Under the pieces are notes generated by a model. The model worked only from the letters and a program-made list of their open reading frames with translations, searched no databases and was not told the origin of the DNA. A stretch of DNA of 64,000 bases from Clostridia bacterium (GTDB lineage: Bacteria; Bacillota; Clostridia; TANB77; UBA1234), in contig CAAFRB010000022.1 of NCBI GenBank assembly GCA_900765095.1, forward strand, positions 1 to 64,000, given 5' to 3'. The position numbers were made by a program, and so were the translations under genes. How positions within the stretch are numbered: the first letter of the stretch is position 1; each line of letters opens with the position of its first letter. This document shows, piece by piece, positions 36,084-44,448 of the stretch.

Positions 36084-37118
36084 CTATTTTATAAGCATCG
36101 CATCGCCAAAGCTGAAAAATCTATATTTTTGCTCTACTGCAACCTTGTATGTATCGAGTATCATTTCTCTTGTTGCAAGTGCAGATATAAGCATTAATAA
36201 AGTACTTTCTGGTAAATGAAAGTTCGTTATCAAATTATCTAATACTTTAAATTTATAGCCTGGATAGATGAATATTTCTGTATTTCCTCTTTGAGGTTTT
36301 AAGAATCCATTTTCATCTGCTGCGCTTTCTACAGTTCTACAAGATGTTGTTCCAACGCAAAAAACTTTGCCACCGTTTGCTTTCGTTTCATTTATTATAT
36401 TACATGCTTCTTCAGATATCTCATAATATTCTGAGTGCATTTTATGGTCTTCAATGTTTTCTTCTTTTACTGGTCTAAATGTACCAAGTCCAACATGTAA
36501 CGTTACTTTTGCAATCCTCACACCTTTGTCTTGTATCTTTTGCAGCAATTCTTTTGTAAAGTGAAGACCAGCAGTTGGTGCAGCACTAGAACCACTGACT
36601 TTTGCGTAAACCGTTTGATACCTGTCTTTTTCTTTTAATTTTTCATGTATGTATGGTGGAAGTGGCATAACACCAATCTTATCTAATATTTCATTTAATA
36701 TTCCGTCGAATTTCAATTTTACTTTTCTATTCCCGTCTTCAAATATATCAATTACTTCAGCTGTAAGAAGCACTTCATCTTCTGATTTAAAGTACACTCT
36801 TGTACCTATCTTACACTTTTTACCTGGTTTGACAAGCACTTCCCATTCATTGTTACCATAGTCTTTCAAAAGTAGCATTTCGATTTTCTCATCTTTGCCT
36901 TCCCTACTTCCATATATTCTTGCTGGAATTACTTTTGTTTCATTTATTACTAAACAGTCTTTAGGTGATATATATTCAATTATATCTTTAAATACTCTAT
37001 GTTCGATTTTACCAGTTTTTCTATCTAAAACTAATAACCTTGACTCATCTCTTTTATCTGCTGGTGATTGAGCTATAAGCTCTTCTGGCAAATAATAGTT
37101 AAAATCGGACAATTTCAC
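36084..37118 (-). CDS. queA: S-adenosylmethionine:tRNA ribosyltransferase-isomerase
   Basis: 344 residues beginning at GTG 37118 (protein MKLSDFNYYLPEELIAQ), with GAGGAG eight bases upstream; the longer frame would add 34 unrelated residues. QueA signatures: PADKRDESRLLVLDR, TKVIPARIYG, SAAPTAGLHFT and the C-terminal NLITNFHLPESTLLMLISA. It adds the AdoMet ribosyl group to preQ1-tRNA to make epoxyqueuosine. Co-transcribed with tgt. The leader hairpin and ribosome site resemble those of hisS. Confidence 0.95.
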   Translation of the reverse strand: MKLSDFNYYLPEELIAQSPADKRDESRLLVLDRKTGKIEHRVFKDIIEYISPKDCLVINETKVIPARIYGSREGKDEKIEMLLLKDYGNNEWEVLVKPGKKCKIGTRVYFKSEDEVLLTAEVIDIFEDGNRKVKLKFDGILNEILDKIGVMPLPPYIHEKLKEKDRYQTVYAKVSGSSAAPTAGLHFTKELLQKIQDKGVRIAKVTLHVGLGTFRPVKEENIEDHKMHSEYYEISEEACNIINETKANGGKVFCVGTTSCRTVESAADENGFLKPQRGNTEIFIYPGYKFKVLDNLITNFHLPESTLLMLISALATREMILDTYKVAVEQKYRFFSFGDAMLIK

Positions 37119-37124
37119 TTCTAT

Positions 37125-37194
37125 CACTCCTCGTATAATATGTTTATAAAGAAAAACTTTCACACAAATCAAAGATTTTATAAACATATTCTTT
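37125..37194 (-). promoter_or_regulatory. queA leader element: hairpin plus ribosome site, shared with hisS
   Basis: Minus strand AAAGAATATGTTTATA...TATAAACATATT hairpin followed at once by ATACGAGGAGTG. The distal arm and ribosome site differ from those of hisS by one base in 26; the loop is longer and unrelated. Confidence 0.6.
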
Positions 37195-37240
37195 CTTTTT
37201 AGAATTATGAATTTTTTCAAATAGCTGCTTATATATCAAG

Positions 37241-37273
37241 TAAAAATGCTCTCCGTTATGGAAAGCATTTTTA
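37241..37273 (-). terminator. Terminator of typA
   Basis: TAAAAATGCT (37241-37250) and AGCATTTTTA (37264-37273) pair, with T-rich arm on the minus strand, 13 bases beyond the stop. Confidence 0.75.
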
Positions 37274-37285
37274 CAATTTATTGTT

Positions 37286-39103
37286 TTATTTTAATAATCC
37301 GTTTGCTCTCATCCATCTAATTCTTGCTGTTGGATCTAATATCTTCTTTCTTAATCTGATGTTTTTTGGAGTAACCTCAACAAGTTCATCCTCAGCAATG
37401 TATTCAATTGCTTGCTCTAAGCTCATCTGTCTTGGTGGAACTAATCTCAACGCATCATCGCTTCCTGAAGCTCTAGTATTTGTTAGATGTTTTTCTTTAC
37501 ATACGTTAACTTCCATATCCTCAGGTCTTGGGTTTTCACCTATTATCATACCTTGATATACATCAACCCCTGCTCCGATGAATAATGTTCCCCTTTCTTG
37601 TGCATTATACAAACCATAAGTTATTGATTTACCAGTTTCAAAAGCTATTAAAACACCCTTTGTTCTTGGTGATATTTCACCTTTATATGGTTCGTAGCCC
37701 ATGAATACATGGTTCATTATTCCGTTACCCTTTGTGTCAGTCAAGAATTCACTTCTGTATCCAACTAAACCTCTAGCTGGAATCTTAAATTCAAGTCTTG
37801 TGTATCCTCTGTCACCAACTTGCATGTTAGTCATTTCTGCTTTTCTTGTTCCTAATTTTTCAATTACAGAACCAGTAAATTCATCTGGTACGTCTATTAC
37901 AAGTTCTTCTATTGGCTCACATTTTACGCCATCTATTTCTTTAAATATAACAGATGGTCTTGATACCATAAACTCGAATCCTTCTCTTCTCATCGTTTCA
38001 ATAAGGACTGACAAATGTAATTCTCCACGTCCTGAAACTTTGAAACTATCTGGGCTATCTGTTTCTTCAACTCTTAAGCTTACGTTTGACTCTAACTCTT
38101 TCATCAATCTATCTCTTAAATGTCTAGATGTTACGAATTCGCCTTCTCTACCAGCAAAAGGTCCATTATTTACGCTAAACGTCATTGTAAGTGTTGGCTC
38201 GTCAATATCAACAAAAGGTATTGGCTCTGGATCGTTAACGTCAGCTATTGTTTCACCTATATTTATATCTGGTATTCCCATAACTGCGATAATGTCACCG
38301 GCAGGAGCTGATTCAATCTCAAATTTCTTTAAACCTTGATATGTGTATAATTTACCTATCTTTAAGTTTTGAATTTTGCCATCTTTTCTGCAAACAGCTA
38401 CGCTTTGTCCTTGAGTTATAGAACCTCTTTCGACTCTTCCTATAGCTATTCTTCCAACATAGTTATCATAGTCTATGCTTGAAACTAACATTTGAAGTGG
38501 CTTGTCTGGCTCTACTTTTGGAGCACCAATATAATTAATTATTGTTTCAAAAATAGGAGTCATATCTGTTCCTGGTGTATTTAGGTCTAATGTTGCGGTT
38601 CCTTGTTTACCAGACGCATAAATAACTGGAAATCCAAGTTGTTCGTCGTTTGCAGCAAGGTCAAAGAATAAGTCTATTACTTCATCAACAACTTCTTTAG
38701 GACGAGCACCTGGTCTATCAATTTTATTTAATACAACGATTGGTTTTAAGTTTAATGCAAGTGCCTTTCTTAAAACGAATCTTGTTTGTGGCATAACTCC
38801 TTCAAAAGCGTCTACTAATAGTAATACACCATCTACCATCTCAAGCACACGTTCAACTTCTCCACCGAAGTCAGCATGTCCTGGAGTGTCAATTATATTT
38901 ATTTTGTAATCGCCATAAGTTACAGCAGTATTCTTAGAAAGTATTGTTATTCCTCTTTCTTTTTCCAAGTCATTTGAATCCATGACTCTTTCATCAACAT
39001 GTTCATTCTCTCTGAATGTACCAGCTTGCTTTAGCAAAGCATCAACTAGCGTTGTTTTACCATGGTCAACATGGGCTATTATAGCAACGTTTCTTATTTC
39101 CAT
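37286..39103 (-). CDS. typA: Ribosome-associated GTPase TypA/BipA
   Basis: 605-residue translational GTPase. G1 AHVDHGKTTL (about 10-19), G3 DTPGHADFGGEVERV, G4 NKIDRPGAR, then EF-Tu-like and EF-G domain III/V parts and the BipA C-terminal domain (GYRSEFLTDTKGNGIMNHVF, ending LRKKILDPTARIRWMRANG). Involved in 50S assembly and low-temperature or stress growth in other bacteria. Single gene with terminator; GAGGGG site before ATG 39103. Confidence 0.96.
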   Translation of the reverse strand: MEIRNVAIIAHVDHGKTTLVDALLKQAGTFRENEHVDERVMDSNDLEKERGITILSKNTAVTYGDYKINIIDTPGHADFGGEVERVLEMVDGVLLLVDAFEGVMPQTRFVLRKALALNLKPIVVLNKIDRPGARPKEVVDEVIDLFFDLAANDEQLGFPVIYASGKQGTATLDLNTPGTDMTPIFETIINYIGAPKVEPDKPLQMLVSSIDYDNYVGRIAIGRVERGSITQGQSVAVCRKDGKIQNLKIGKLYTYQGLKKFEIESAPAGDIIAVMGIPDINIGETIADVNDPEPIPFVDIDEPTLTMTFSVNNGPFAGREGEFVTSRHLRDRLMKELESNVSLRVEETDSPDSFKVSGRGELHLSVLIETMRREGFEFMVSRPSVIFKEIDGVKCEPIEELVIDVPDEFTGSVIEKLGTRKAEMTNMQVGDRGYTRLEFKIPARGLVGYRSEFLTDTKGNGIMNHVFMGYEPYKGEISPRTKGVLIAFETGKSITYGLYNAQERGTLFIGAGVDVYQGMIIGENPRPEDMEVNVCKEKHLTNTRASGSDDALRLVPPRQMSLEQAIEYIAEDELVEVTPKNIRLRKKILDPTARIRWMRANGLLK

Positions 39104-39183
39104 TATAAATTCTTCCCCTCAAAATAATATATATTTCTAAGTAACGATAGTCAGCTTCACATTGCTTTAGAAAAAGTCAATTT

Positions 39184-39232
39184 ATCGTCCCTTACAATAA
39201 CAATTTTTATGGGACGATGCTACCACCGTCCC
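39184..39232 (-). terminator. Terminator of the S1 gene, with an alternative hairpin arm
   Basis: Minus strand GGGACG (39227-39232) pairs with CGTCCC (39211-39216), followed by ATAAAAATT. A further GGGACGAT (39184-39191) can pair with the same ATCGTCCC arm, giving two mutually exclusive structures. Confidence 0.6.
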
Positions 39233-39245
39233 TTTATATCTTTAA

Positions 39246-40331
39246 TTATTCTTCTACTGGAGCTTCTTCTGTAGAAGCACCTTCAAGCTCACGAATTGAA
39301 AGTTCAATTCTCTTCTTATCTAAGTCAACTTCAACAACTTTTGCTGTAACTTCTTGTCCTAATTCCAATACGTCTTGTGGTTTAGAAATTCTCTTTGTTG
39401 TAATATTTGATATATGAACTAAAGCCTCTAGACCATCTTCTAATTCTACAAATGCACCAAAAGGTTTCATACTTACAACTTTACCCGTAACAACGTCGCC
39501 TACTTGGTATTTAACATTAGCCCAAGGGTTATCCTCTGGTTTTCTGTATCCTAATGAAATCTTCTTAGTTTCTTTATCAGCTTTAAGAACTGTTACTTCA
39601 ATCTCTTGTCCTACTCTTAATACTTCTGAAGGACTCTTTATTGGCTTCCATGAAATTTCTGAAATATGAAGTAATCCGTCTACTCCACCGATATCAACGA
39701 AAGCACCATAGTCTGTTAATTGTTTAACTGTACCTTTGATTACTTTTCCTTCTTCTATTTCGCTCCAAGTTTTTTCGATTTGTTTTTGTCTTTCTTCGTT
39801 AGCAAGCTTTCTTTCTGAACCAACGATTTTTCTCTTTTCTGGGTTATATTCAATAACTTTAAGAGCAACAGTTTTTCCTCTATATTCTACTAAATCTGTA
39901 ACTTTTTTAGCAAGCTGTGTTTGTGGAACGAATATTTTAATATTTCCACATTCAGCTATAACACCGCCGTTTACAACATCTGTTACTTTTGCACTAACTG
40001 GCTTGTCTTCTTTTACATTGTTTTCAAATTCTTCTCTTAATTTCTTTGTTTCCAATCTCTTTGTAGATAGAAGAATATTACCTTGACCATTATTCATTCT
40101 TAATATATATGCTGTGATTTTGTCGCCAACTTTATACTTATCTGTTGGTTTTTCATCGCCATAAGTAAATTCATCTCTAGGTATAATACCATCTGCTTTG
40201 TATCCTAAATCAACGAAGATATCATCTCCAACTATGTCTACGATAGTACCTTCAACAACTGTTCCTTCCTCTAATTTTTTTAGTGAGTTTTCATATAACT
40301 CTGCAAAATTTTGTCCTTCATTGTTTGACAT
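39246..40331 (-). CDS. rpsA: Ribosomal protein S1 homologue with four S1 domains
   Basis: 361 residues made of four S1 RNA-binding repeats (about 17-84, 100-165, 187-255 and 272-342). The last two are canonical (GTVKQLTDYGAFVDIGGVDGLLH and GKVVSMKPFGAFVELEDGLEAL, each split by the usual turns). An acidic tail (STEEAPVEE) ends the protein. Shorter than the six-repeat proteobacterial S1, as usual in Bacillota (YpfD type). A clear promoter and AAAGGATTG ribosome site lie upstream. Confidence 0.9.
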   Translation of the reverse strand: MSNNEGQNFAELYENSLKKLEEGTVVEGTIVDIVGDDIFVDLGYKADGIIPRDEFTYGDEKPTDKYKVGDKITAYILRMNNGQGNILLSTKRLETKKLREEFENNVKEDKPVSAKVTDVVNGGVIAECGNIKIFVPQTQLAKKVTDLVEYRGKTVALKVIEYNPEKRKIVGSERKLANEERQKQIEKTWSEIEEGKVIKGTVKQLTDYGAFVDIGGVDGLLHISEISWKPIKSPSEVLRVGQEIEVTVLKADKETKKISLGYRKPEDNPWANVKYQVGDVVTGKVVSMKPFGAFVELEDGLEALVHISNITTKRISKPQDVLELGQEVTAKVVEVDLDKKRIELSIRELEGASTEEAPVEE

Positions 40332-40415
40332 TATAAAATCAATCCTTTCTTACTTTCTCTGCTAATTTTTAATTTCAACCACATTATAATACCTAATGCC
40401 GTCAAAATCTTATTT

Positions 40416-40444
40416 ATTATCCTATATTTAGCAAAAAAAGTCAA
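40416..40444 (-). promoter_or_regulatory. Sigma-A promoter of the S1 gene
   Basis: Minus strand TTGACT (40439-40444), 17-base spacer, GATAAT (40416-40421). Confidence 0.7.
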
Positions 40445-40452
40445 TAGTTATG

Positions 40453-40496
40453 TAAAAAAAATGATGACCGCCAAAATGGCAATCATCATTTTTTAT
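40453..40496 (-). terminator. Terminator of the two-gene ankyrin unit
   Basis: Minus strand AATGATGATTGCC and GGCGGTCATCATT form the stem, followed by eight T. It is closely similar to the terminator at 42955-42992, so the terminators are part of the duplicated unit. Confidence 0.85.
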
Positions 40497-40577
40497 GATA
40501 GAAAATAAAAGTTTTTAACCTCTTACCAATTGTATACCTTTCATATTGCAAGAAGTTTTAATTTATACGACGAGATG

Positions 40578-41519
40578 TTACTTAATTCTGTCCTTGTACA
40601 AGGCATACCTTGCCATAGTAACAAGAGTTGCACGAATATAGTCATCATTCATAGAATTAAGTATGCAGTGTGCAACCATGCTTCCCATGAAGTTCTGTTT
40701 CTCCACATCTGCCCCCGATTCCAAGAGGAGGTTAATAATGCGCACCTTATCCTGCGTGAAGCAAGAATCGGCATCAATGATGTCAACCGAATTAATATAA
40801 TGTAACGGTGTATTACCACTCACATCAACGGCATTAACATCTGCACCTTTCCTCACCAACTCATAAGCAATGAAGGAACACGCATTACCTAACATGACAT
40901 AATGCAATGCTGTTTTTCCCCACTCATCTCTGCCATCAGGATCAGCGTCGTTTTTCAGAAGAATACTAACAGCAGGCCACAAGTTTTCAATTACCATTGT
41001 CTCCAACATCGTAAGTTTCGGATGCTCGCTGCTAGTCAATTCTCCAATATTGAAGCCTTCTCTATAGAGTTTATTCAGAAATTCAGCTACCATGTCACGA
41101 TTAGCACTAACCATAGATGCATACTCTTCAATAGTGATGTCGGCCTTCGCTCCTTGCGTGATATAAAAATCATAAACATATTTTTGATTTTCGCAAAAAG
41201 CCAGACTGACAGGATCATCGCCGTTCTTATTCTTAATGGTGAAATCCGCACCGTGCCTAACAAGGTGCTCAACATTAATGAGATTAAACGTATACATCAG
41301 AGCAGTATTGCCATCGTTATCCTGAGCATTAACATCCGCTCCTTCTTTCAGTAGGATGTCAATAATGTCAGGATTTCCTTGACGCATTGCCACCATAAGA
41401 AGCGTGACGCCATTATCGTCAGTTTCTTTGACGTCAAGACCATTATCAATACACTCAAGTAGCAAGAATCTGCTCCATTCACAGATTGCTTTCTGTGCTT
41501 TCTCATACAGCTTCTCCAT
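40578..41519 (-). CDS. Ankyrin-repeat protein, second gene of the two-gene unit
   Basis: 313 residues, cytosolic (no signal or membrane helix). Ankyrin units are clear at about 36-67 (NGVTLLMVAMRQGN..DILLKEGADVNAQ), 69-98 (DGNTALMYTFN), 195-230 (WGKTALHYVMLGN) and 232-275 (SGNTPLHYINS). Similar in layout and sequence to the 43028-44056 protein, including the opening helix (AICEWSRFLL versus AIYEWSRIFV). Base composition is visibly richer in G and C than the flanks. AAAGGGG precedes ATG 41519. It starts 43 bases after the preceding ankyrin gene. Binding partner unknown. Confidence 0.85.
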   Translation of the reverse strand: MEKLYEKAQKAICEWSRFLLLECIDNGLDVKETDDNGVTLLMVAMRQGNPDIIDILLKEGADVNAQDNDGNTALMYTFNLINVEHLVRHGADFTIKNKNGDDPVSLAFCENQKYVYDFYITQGAKADITIEEYASMVSANRDMVAEFLNKLYREGFNIGELTSSEHPKLTMLETMVIENLWPAVSILLKNDADPDGRDEWGKTALHYVMLGNACSFIAYELVRKGADVNAVDVSGNTPLHYINSVDIIDADSCFTQDKVRIINLLLESGADVEKQNFMGSMVAHCILNSMNDDYIRATLVTMARYALYKDRIK

Positions 41520-41562
41520 TTGGTTACCCCTTTCAAATCTTAATGTCGATAATTATACACAA

Positions 41563-42474
41563 TCAAGTAGCATAACTTCTAATAGTCCACATAACTCTGG
41601 AATTAACATTGTTTGCAAGCTTCCTTGCTGCAATCTGATATGGCGTTTCACCATATACATTCTTCTTTCGTGGATCAGCACCATTATGAAGAAGGATGTT
41701 CAAAACACGAATCACATCATCATCGCAATTTCTCGTTACAATATAATGCAAAGGCGTGTTACCGTATCCATCAACGGCGTTCACTTCCGCTCCAGCATCA
41801 ATCAGTTTGCGAACCACATCAGCATTAGCACCATTAACGACAGCATAATGCAAAGCTGGCATTCCATCCAACCCAGCCATGTTGGGATTTGCACCTAAAG
41901 TCAAAAGCATATCAATGGAACCAGATGCATTTCGAGCAATAGCCCAGTTAAGTAAAGTACCAAACTTGCTCTTCTTATCCAGATAATTGACATCCATTCC
42001 GGAACTTGCAAGCAGATCAATAGTATCATTAGGAATTTTGTTAAAATCCATCAAAGGATTTAACCCCCATTTATTTACGTCATACTTTGCACCACTCCTC
42101 ATAAGGAAATCTGCTATATCAAAAAATCCTCTTTGTAGAGCTTCACAAAGTGAACTAGTTCCGTTATTGTTGCATTTATTAACATCTGCTCCATTGATAA
42201 CTAACAGACACACAGTATCAAAATTGTTAAACTGCACAGCATAGCTCAGAAGCGTACGCTCATTATAGTACTTGTTAATTTCAACTTCCTTTGCGAGCAT
42301 TTTAGCAAAGACATCATCACTACCATAAATGGCAGCCTCAGTAATCAACGCTTTCCCATACTGGTCCTGCATATTGGGATCAAGACCATTTTTAAGATAT
42401 TTGTCCAACACCCGAAGATTGTTTTCTCGAATCACCTGTACTGCTTCTTCAAAAGAAACCTTCCCGTTAAACAT
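41563..42474 (-). CDS. Ankyrin-repeat protein, first gene of the two-gene unit
   Basis: 303 residues from ATG 42474, after AAAGGAG; the upstream in-frame GTG has no ribosome site. At least six ankyrin units are visible, e.g. YGKALITEAAIYGS, NGTSSLCEALQRGF, DGMPALHYAVVNGANADVV and YGNTPLHYIVTRN, the last pair being textbook. No signal peptide or membrane helix. Related to but distinct from the other two ankyrin proteins. Preceded by a 213-base leader with a ten-residue reading frame and a near-perfect promoter. Confidence 0.85.
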   Translation of the reverse strand: MFNGKVSFEEAVQVIRENNLRVLDKYLKNGLDPNMQDQYGKALITEAAIYGSDDVFAKMLAKEVEINKYYNERTLLSYAVQFNNFDTVCLLVINGADVNKCNNNGTSSLCEALQRGFFDIADFLMRSGAKYDVNKWGLNPLMDFNKIPNDTIDLLASSGMDVNYLDKKSKFGTLLNWAIARNASGSIDMLLTLGANPNMAGLDGMPALHYAVVNGANADVVRKLIDAGAEVNAVDGYGNTPLHYIVTRNCDDDVIRVLNILLHNGADPRKKNVYGETPYQIAARKLANNVNSRVMWTIRSYAT

Positions 42475-42626
42475 ACTGTCATTCTCCTTTCCCGTCACTA
42501 AAAATTACTACTCATTTAACGCTTTTACACACATTGCCCTTTTCAAGCAATTCACCAGGTTACCATGAAAAATACTAGAACTATGCTAATGGTTCATTGG
42601 ATTTCTCCTCCTTTTATTGGTCGTTA

Positions 42627-42659
42627 CTACAGCTTCACTTGTCCTAGAAATAAAATCAT
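42627..42659 (-). CDS. Putative leader peptide MILFLGQVKL
   Basis: A ten-codon frame starting about 28 bases after the predicted transcription start, with AAGGAG four bases before its ATG and a double stop (TAG TAA). The other copy (44186-44218) encodes MILFLGRVKL. A second mini-frame with its own AAAAGGAGG follows (ATG AAC CAT TAG). Too short for database homology; conservation between the copies is the evidence. Confidence 0.5.
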   Translation of the reverse strand: MILFLGQVKL

Positions 42660-42693
42660 ATTTCTCCTTCCACAAGAATATCAATGCTAGGTC

Positions 42694-42722
42694 ATTATAA
42701 TCTCTTTTCTCTATTATGTCAA
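42694..42722 (-). promoter_or_regulatory. Consensus sigma-A promoter of the two-gene ankyrin unit
   Basis: Minus strand TTGACA (42717-42722), 17-base spacer, TATAAT (42694-42699): both hexamers perfect. Confidence 0.85.
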
Positions 42723-42860
42723 GCATCTATACATATTTTTCCATTTTACTATAAAACAATTATCCCACAAACAGTATATAATCTGCTAAGCTCTATGAAA
42801 ACAAAAACATGCAGAAAGTGCATTATGCTTAAAATAAAATGTAATATCCCAAATACGGAT

Positions 42861-42955
42861 GGAGCACACCGTGCTCCGCTATGAAAAGCAACAGGGAAGC
42901 TGAATTTTTTTGCTGTTCATTCTTTCGACTGAAAAGTAGAAAAGTTATCGCATGA
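42861..42955 (+). repeat. GGAGCACA palindrome, copy 2, followed by decayed 160-bp repeat
   Basis: GGAGCACACCGTGCTCC at 42861-42877, then a remnant with TTCATTCTTTCGACTGAAAA and TTATCGCATGAA that matches the middle of the 160-bp repeat. Confidence 0.65.
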
Positions 42956-42992
42956 AAAATGATGACTGCCAATTTGACAGTCATCATTTTTT
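42955..42992 (-). terminator. Terminator of the single-gene ankyrin unit
   Basis: AAAATGATGACTG and CAGTCATCATTTTTT form a 13-bp stem. Close copy of the terminator at 40453-40496. Confidence 0.85.
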
Positions 42993-43027
42993 ATAACAGA
43001 AAGCAATAACTATTTACTTTCTTATAT

Positions 43028-44056
43028 TTACGTACCTGGATTGTACTTTACATTAAGCTTATCCTTGTACTTTGGATAGGTTAGCTCATTAAGAAAAAGT
43101 GCATTAGTATACAAACCATCTCCTCTATATGTAGGACCATCCCCACCCAAAATTACGGCACATCCTGCTTTTTGTCCATTGAGGTTTTTAATCTGCTCAT
43201 CAGCACCATGTTCCATGAGGAAATTAATAATACGTACCATATTTTGAGTAATGGAAGAATTTCTCATTTCAGGTGCTTTAACATAATGCAAAGGCGTATT
43301 TCCCTTTACATCGGTAGCATTAACATCTGCTCCTGCACTCACCAATTCGTAAACAATCATCGAAGAAGCGTTATGAATTATAGCATAATGCAAAGCTGTT
43401 CTTCCATAACTATCCTTAGTATTCGGATTAATGCCATTTTTTAGAAGCTTGCAGATGGGATCGTACATATTCTCCTTTACCAGCACATTCAGCAAAGTCG
43501 GGTACTGAGAAGCAGAATTTTGGGCATTTTCAAATTTAAAGCCATACTTGCAAAGCTTATTAAGAAGAGTAGTTGTATCCTTGCTACAACGGTTAGCCAT
43601 AGCCTTATACTCTCCTTCAAGGATGTCACGCTTCGCCCCGTTTGCAACGTAAAAATCATAAATTTCTTTTTGATTTTGGTAAAAAGCCTTACTGACAGGA
43701 TCATCATTATCATCATTCCAAATATTAAAATCTGCCCCCCATTCAACAAGGCGTTTGACAATTGTAAGATTAGATGCGTACATTAACGCCGTATTGCCAT
43801 TGTTATCCTGTGTATCAATGTCTGCCCCTTCTGCCAATAAGATGTCAATAATTTCGGGATTACCAACTTTCGCTGCTTCCATAAGAAGTGTGACACCATT
43901 CTTGTCAGACATATCGGGATAGGCTCCGTATTTAATGGTCTCAAACACAAAAATACGGCTCCATTCGTAAATGGCATTCACTGCCCACTCATGCAGCACC
44001 TGCAGCGAAGCATTTTCAAAAGAAATATTTTCGACTGTAAAACGTGTAAAACGCAT
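43028..44056 (-). CDS. Ankyrin-repeat protein, single-gene unit
   Basis: 342 residues, soluble. Repeats seen at about 53-85 (NGVTLLMEAAKVGN..DILLAEGADIDTQ), 86-115 (NGNTALMYASN), 215-250 (YGRTALHYAIIHNASS) and 251-290 (KGNTPLHYVKAPE), with a less regular middle. It shares the layout and many residues with the 40578-41519 protein, so one arose from the other. Ribosome site GGGAGAATT before ATG 44056. It has its own copy of the promoter, ten-residue leader frame and terminator. Target unknown. Confidence 0.85.
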   Translation of the reverse strand: MRFTRFTVENISFENASLQVLHEWAVNAIYEWSRIFVFETIKYGAYPDMSDKNGVTLLMEAAKVGNPEIIDILLAEGADIDTQDNNGNTALMYASNLTIVKRLVEWGADFNIWNDDNDDPVSKAFYQNQKEIYDFYVANGAKRDILEGEYKAMANRCSKDTTTLLNKLCKYGFKFENAQNSASQYPTLLNVLVKENMYDPICKLLKNGINPNTKDSYGRTALHYAIIHNASSMIVYELVSAGADVNATDVKGNTPLHYVKAPEMRNSSITQNMVRIINFLMEHGADEQIKNLNGQKAGCAVILGGDGPTYRGDGLYTNALFLNELTYPKYKDKLNVKYNPGT

Positions 44057-44185
44057 GACAATTCTCCCTTCTCATCATTAAAGGTCGCTTTGCTCTTTTT
44101 CAAGCAATCTCATCAAGTTACCATGAAGTGTACTAGAAACTACGCTAATTATTCATCAGCTTTCCCTTCCTTTTATTGGTCGTTA

Positions 44186-44218
44186 CTATAGCTTCACCCG
44201 TCCTAGAAATAAAATCAT
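44186..44218 (-). CDS. Putative leader peptide MILFLGRVKL
   Basis: Ten codons, AAGGAG upstream, TAG stop. Differs from the copy at 42627-42659 by one residue (Arg for Gln) and a synonymous leucine change. A second mini-frame ATG AAT AAT TAG follows an AAAAGGAAGGG site. Confidence 0.5.
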   Translation of the reverse strand: MILFLGRVKL

Positions 44219-44253
44219 ATTTCTCCTTCCACAAGAATATTAACACCTGCGTC

Positions 44254-44282
44254 ATTGTAGCATCTTTCCAATACTATGTCAA
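44254..44282 (-). promoter_or_regulatory. Consensus sigma-A promoter of the single-gene ankyrin unit
   Basis: Minus strand TTGACA (44277-44282), 17-base spacer, TACAAT (44254-44259). Confidence 0.85.
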
Positions 44283-44448
44283 GTTTATATACCACCCCAT
44301 TGCGCCCGTATCCTTGAATTTTACCGCATTTCTATTGAATTATTGTTGGTATAGCTAATTAACTTCTTCGCTTTTTTCGTCGTCCTCTATTAGCTTTGAA
44401 TAGTTATTTGTTTTCATTAAAAGTGTTATACCATATAATATAGAACTT

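Larger units (their letters stand above)
42541..42740 (-). repeat. Duplicated promoter-leader region, copy upstream of 41563-42474
   Basis: About 190 bases alike to 44100-44290: the segment around GGTAACC/TGGTGA, the GTAACGACCAATAAAAGGA block, the TCTAGGAC leader-peptide block and the promoter are all conserved between the two copies. The coding sequences downstream diverge. Confidence 0.8.
44100..44290 (-). repeat. Duplicated promoter-leader region, copy upstream of 43028-44056
   Basis: Counterpart of 42541-42740. The DNA between 44290 and 44449 holds only an AT-rich tail with no feature I can name. Confidence 0.8.
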
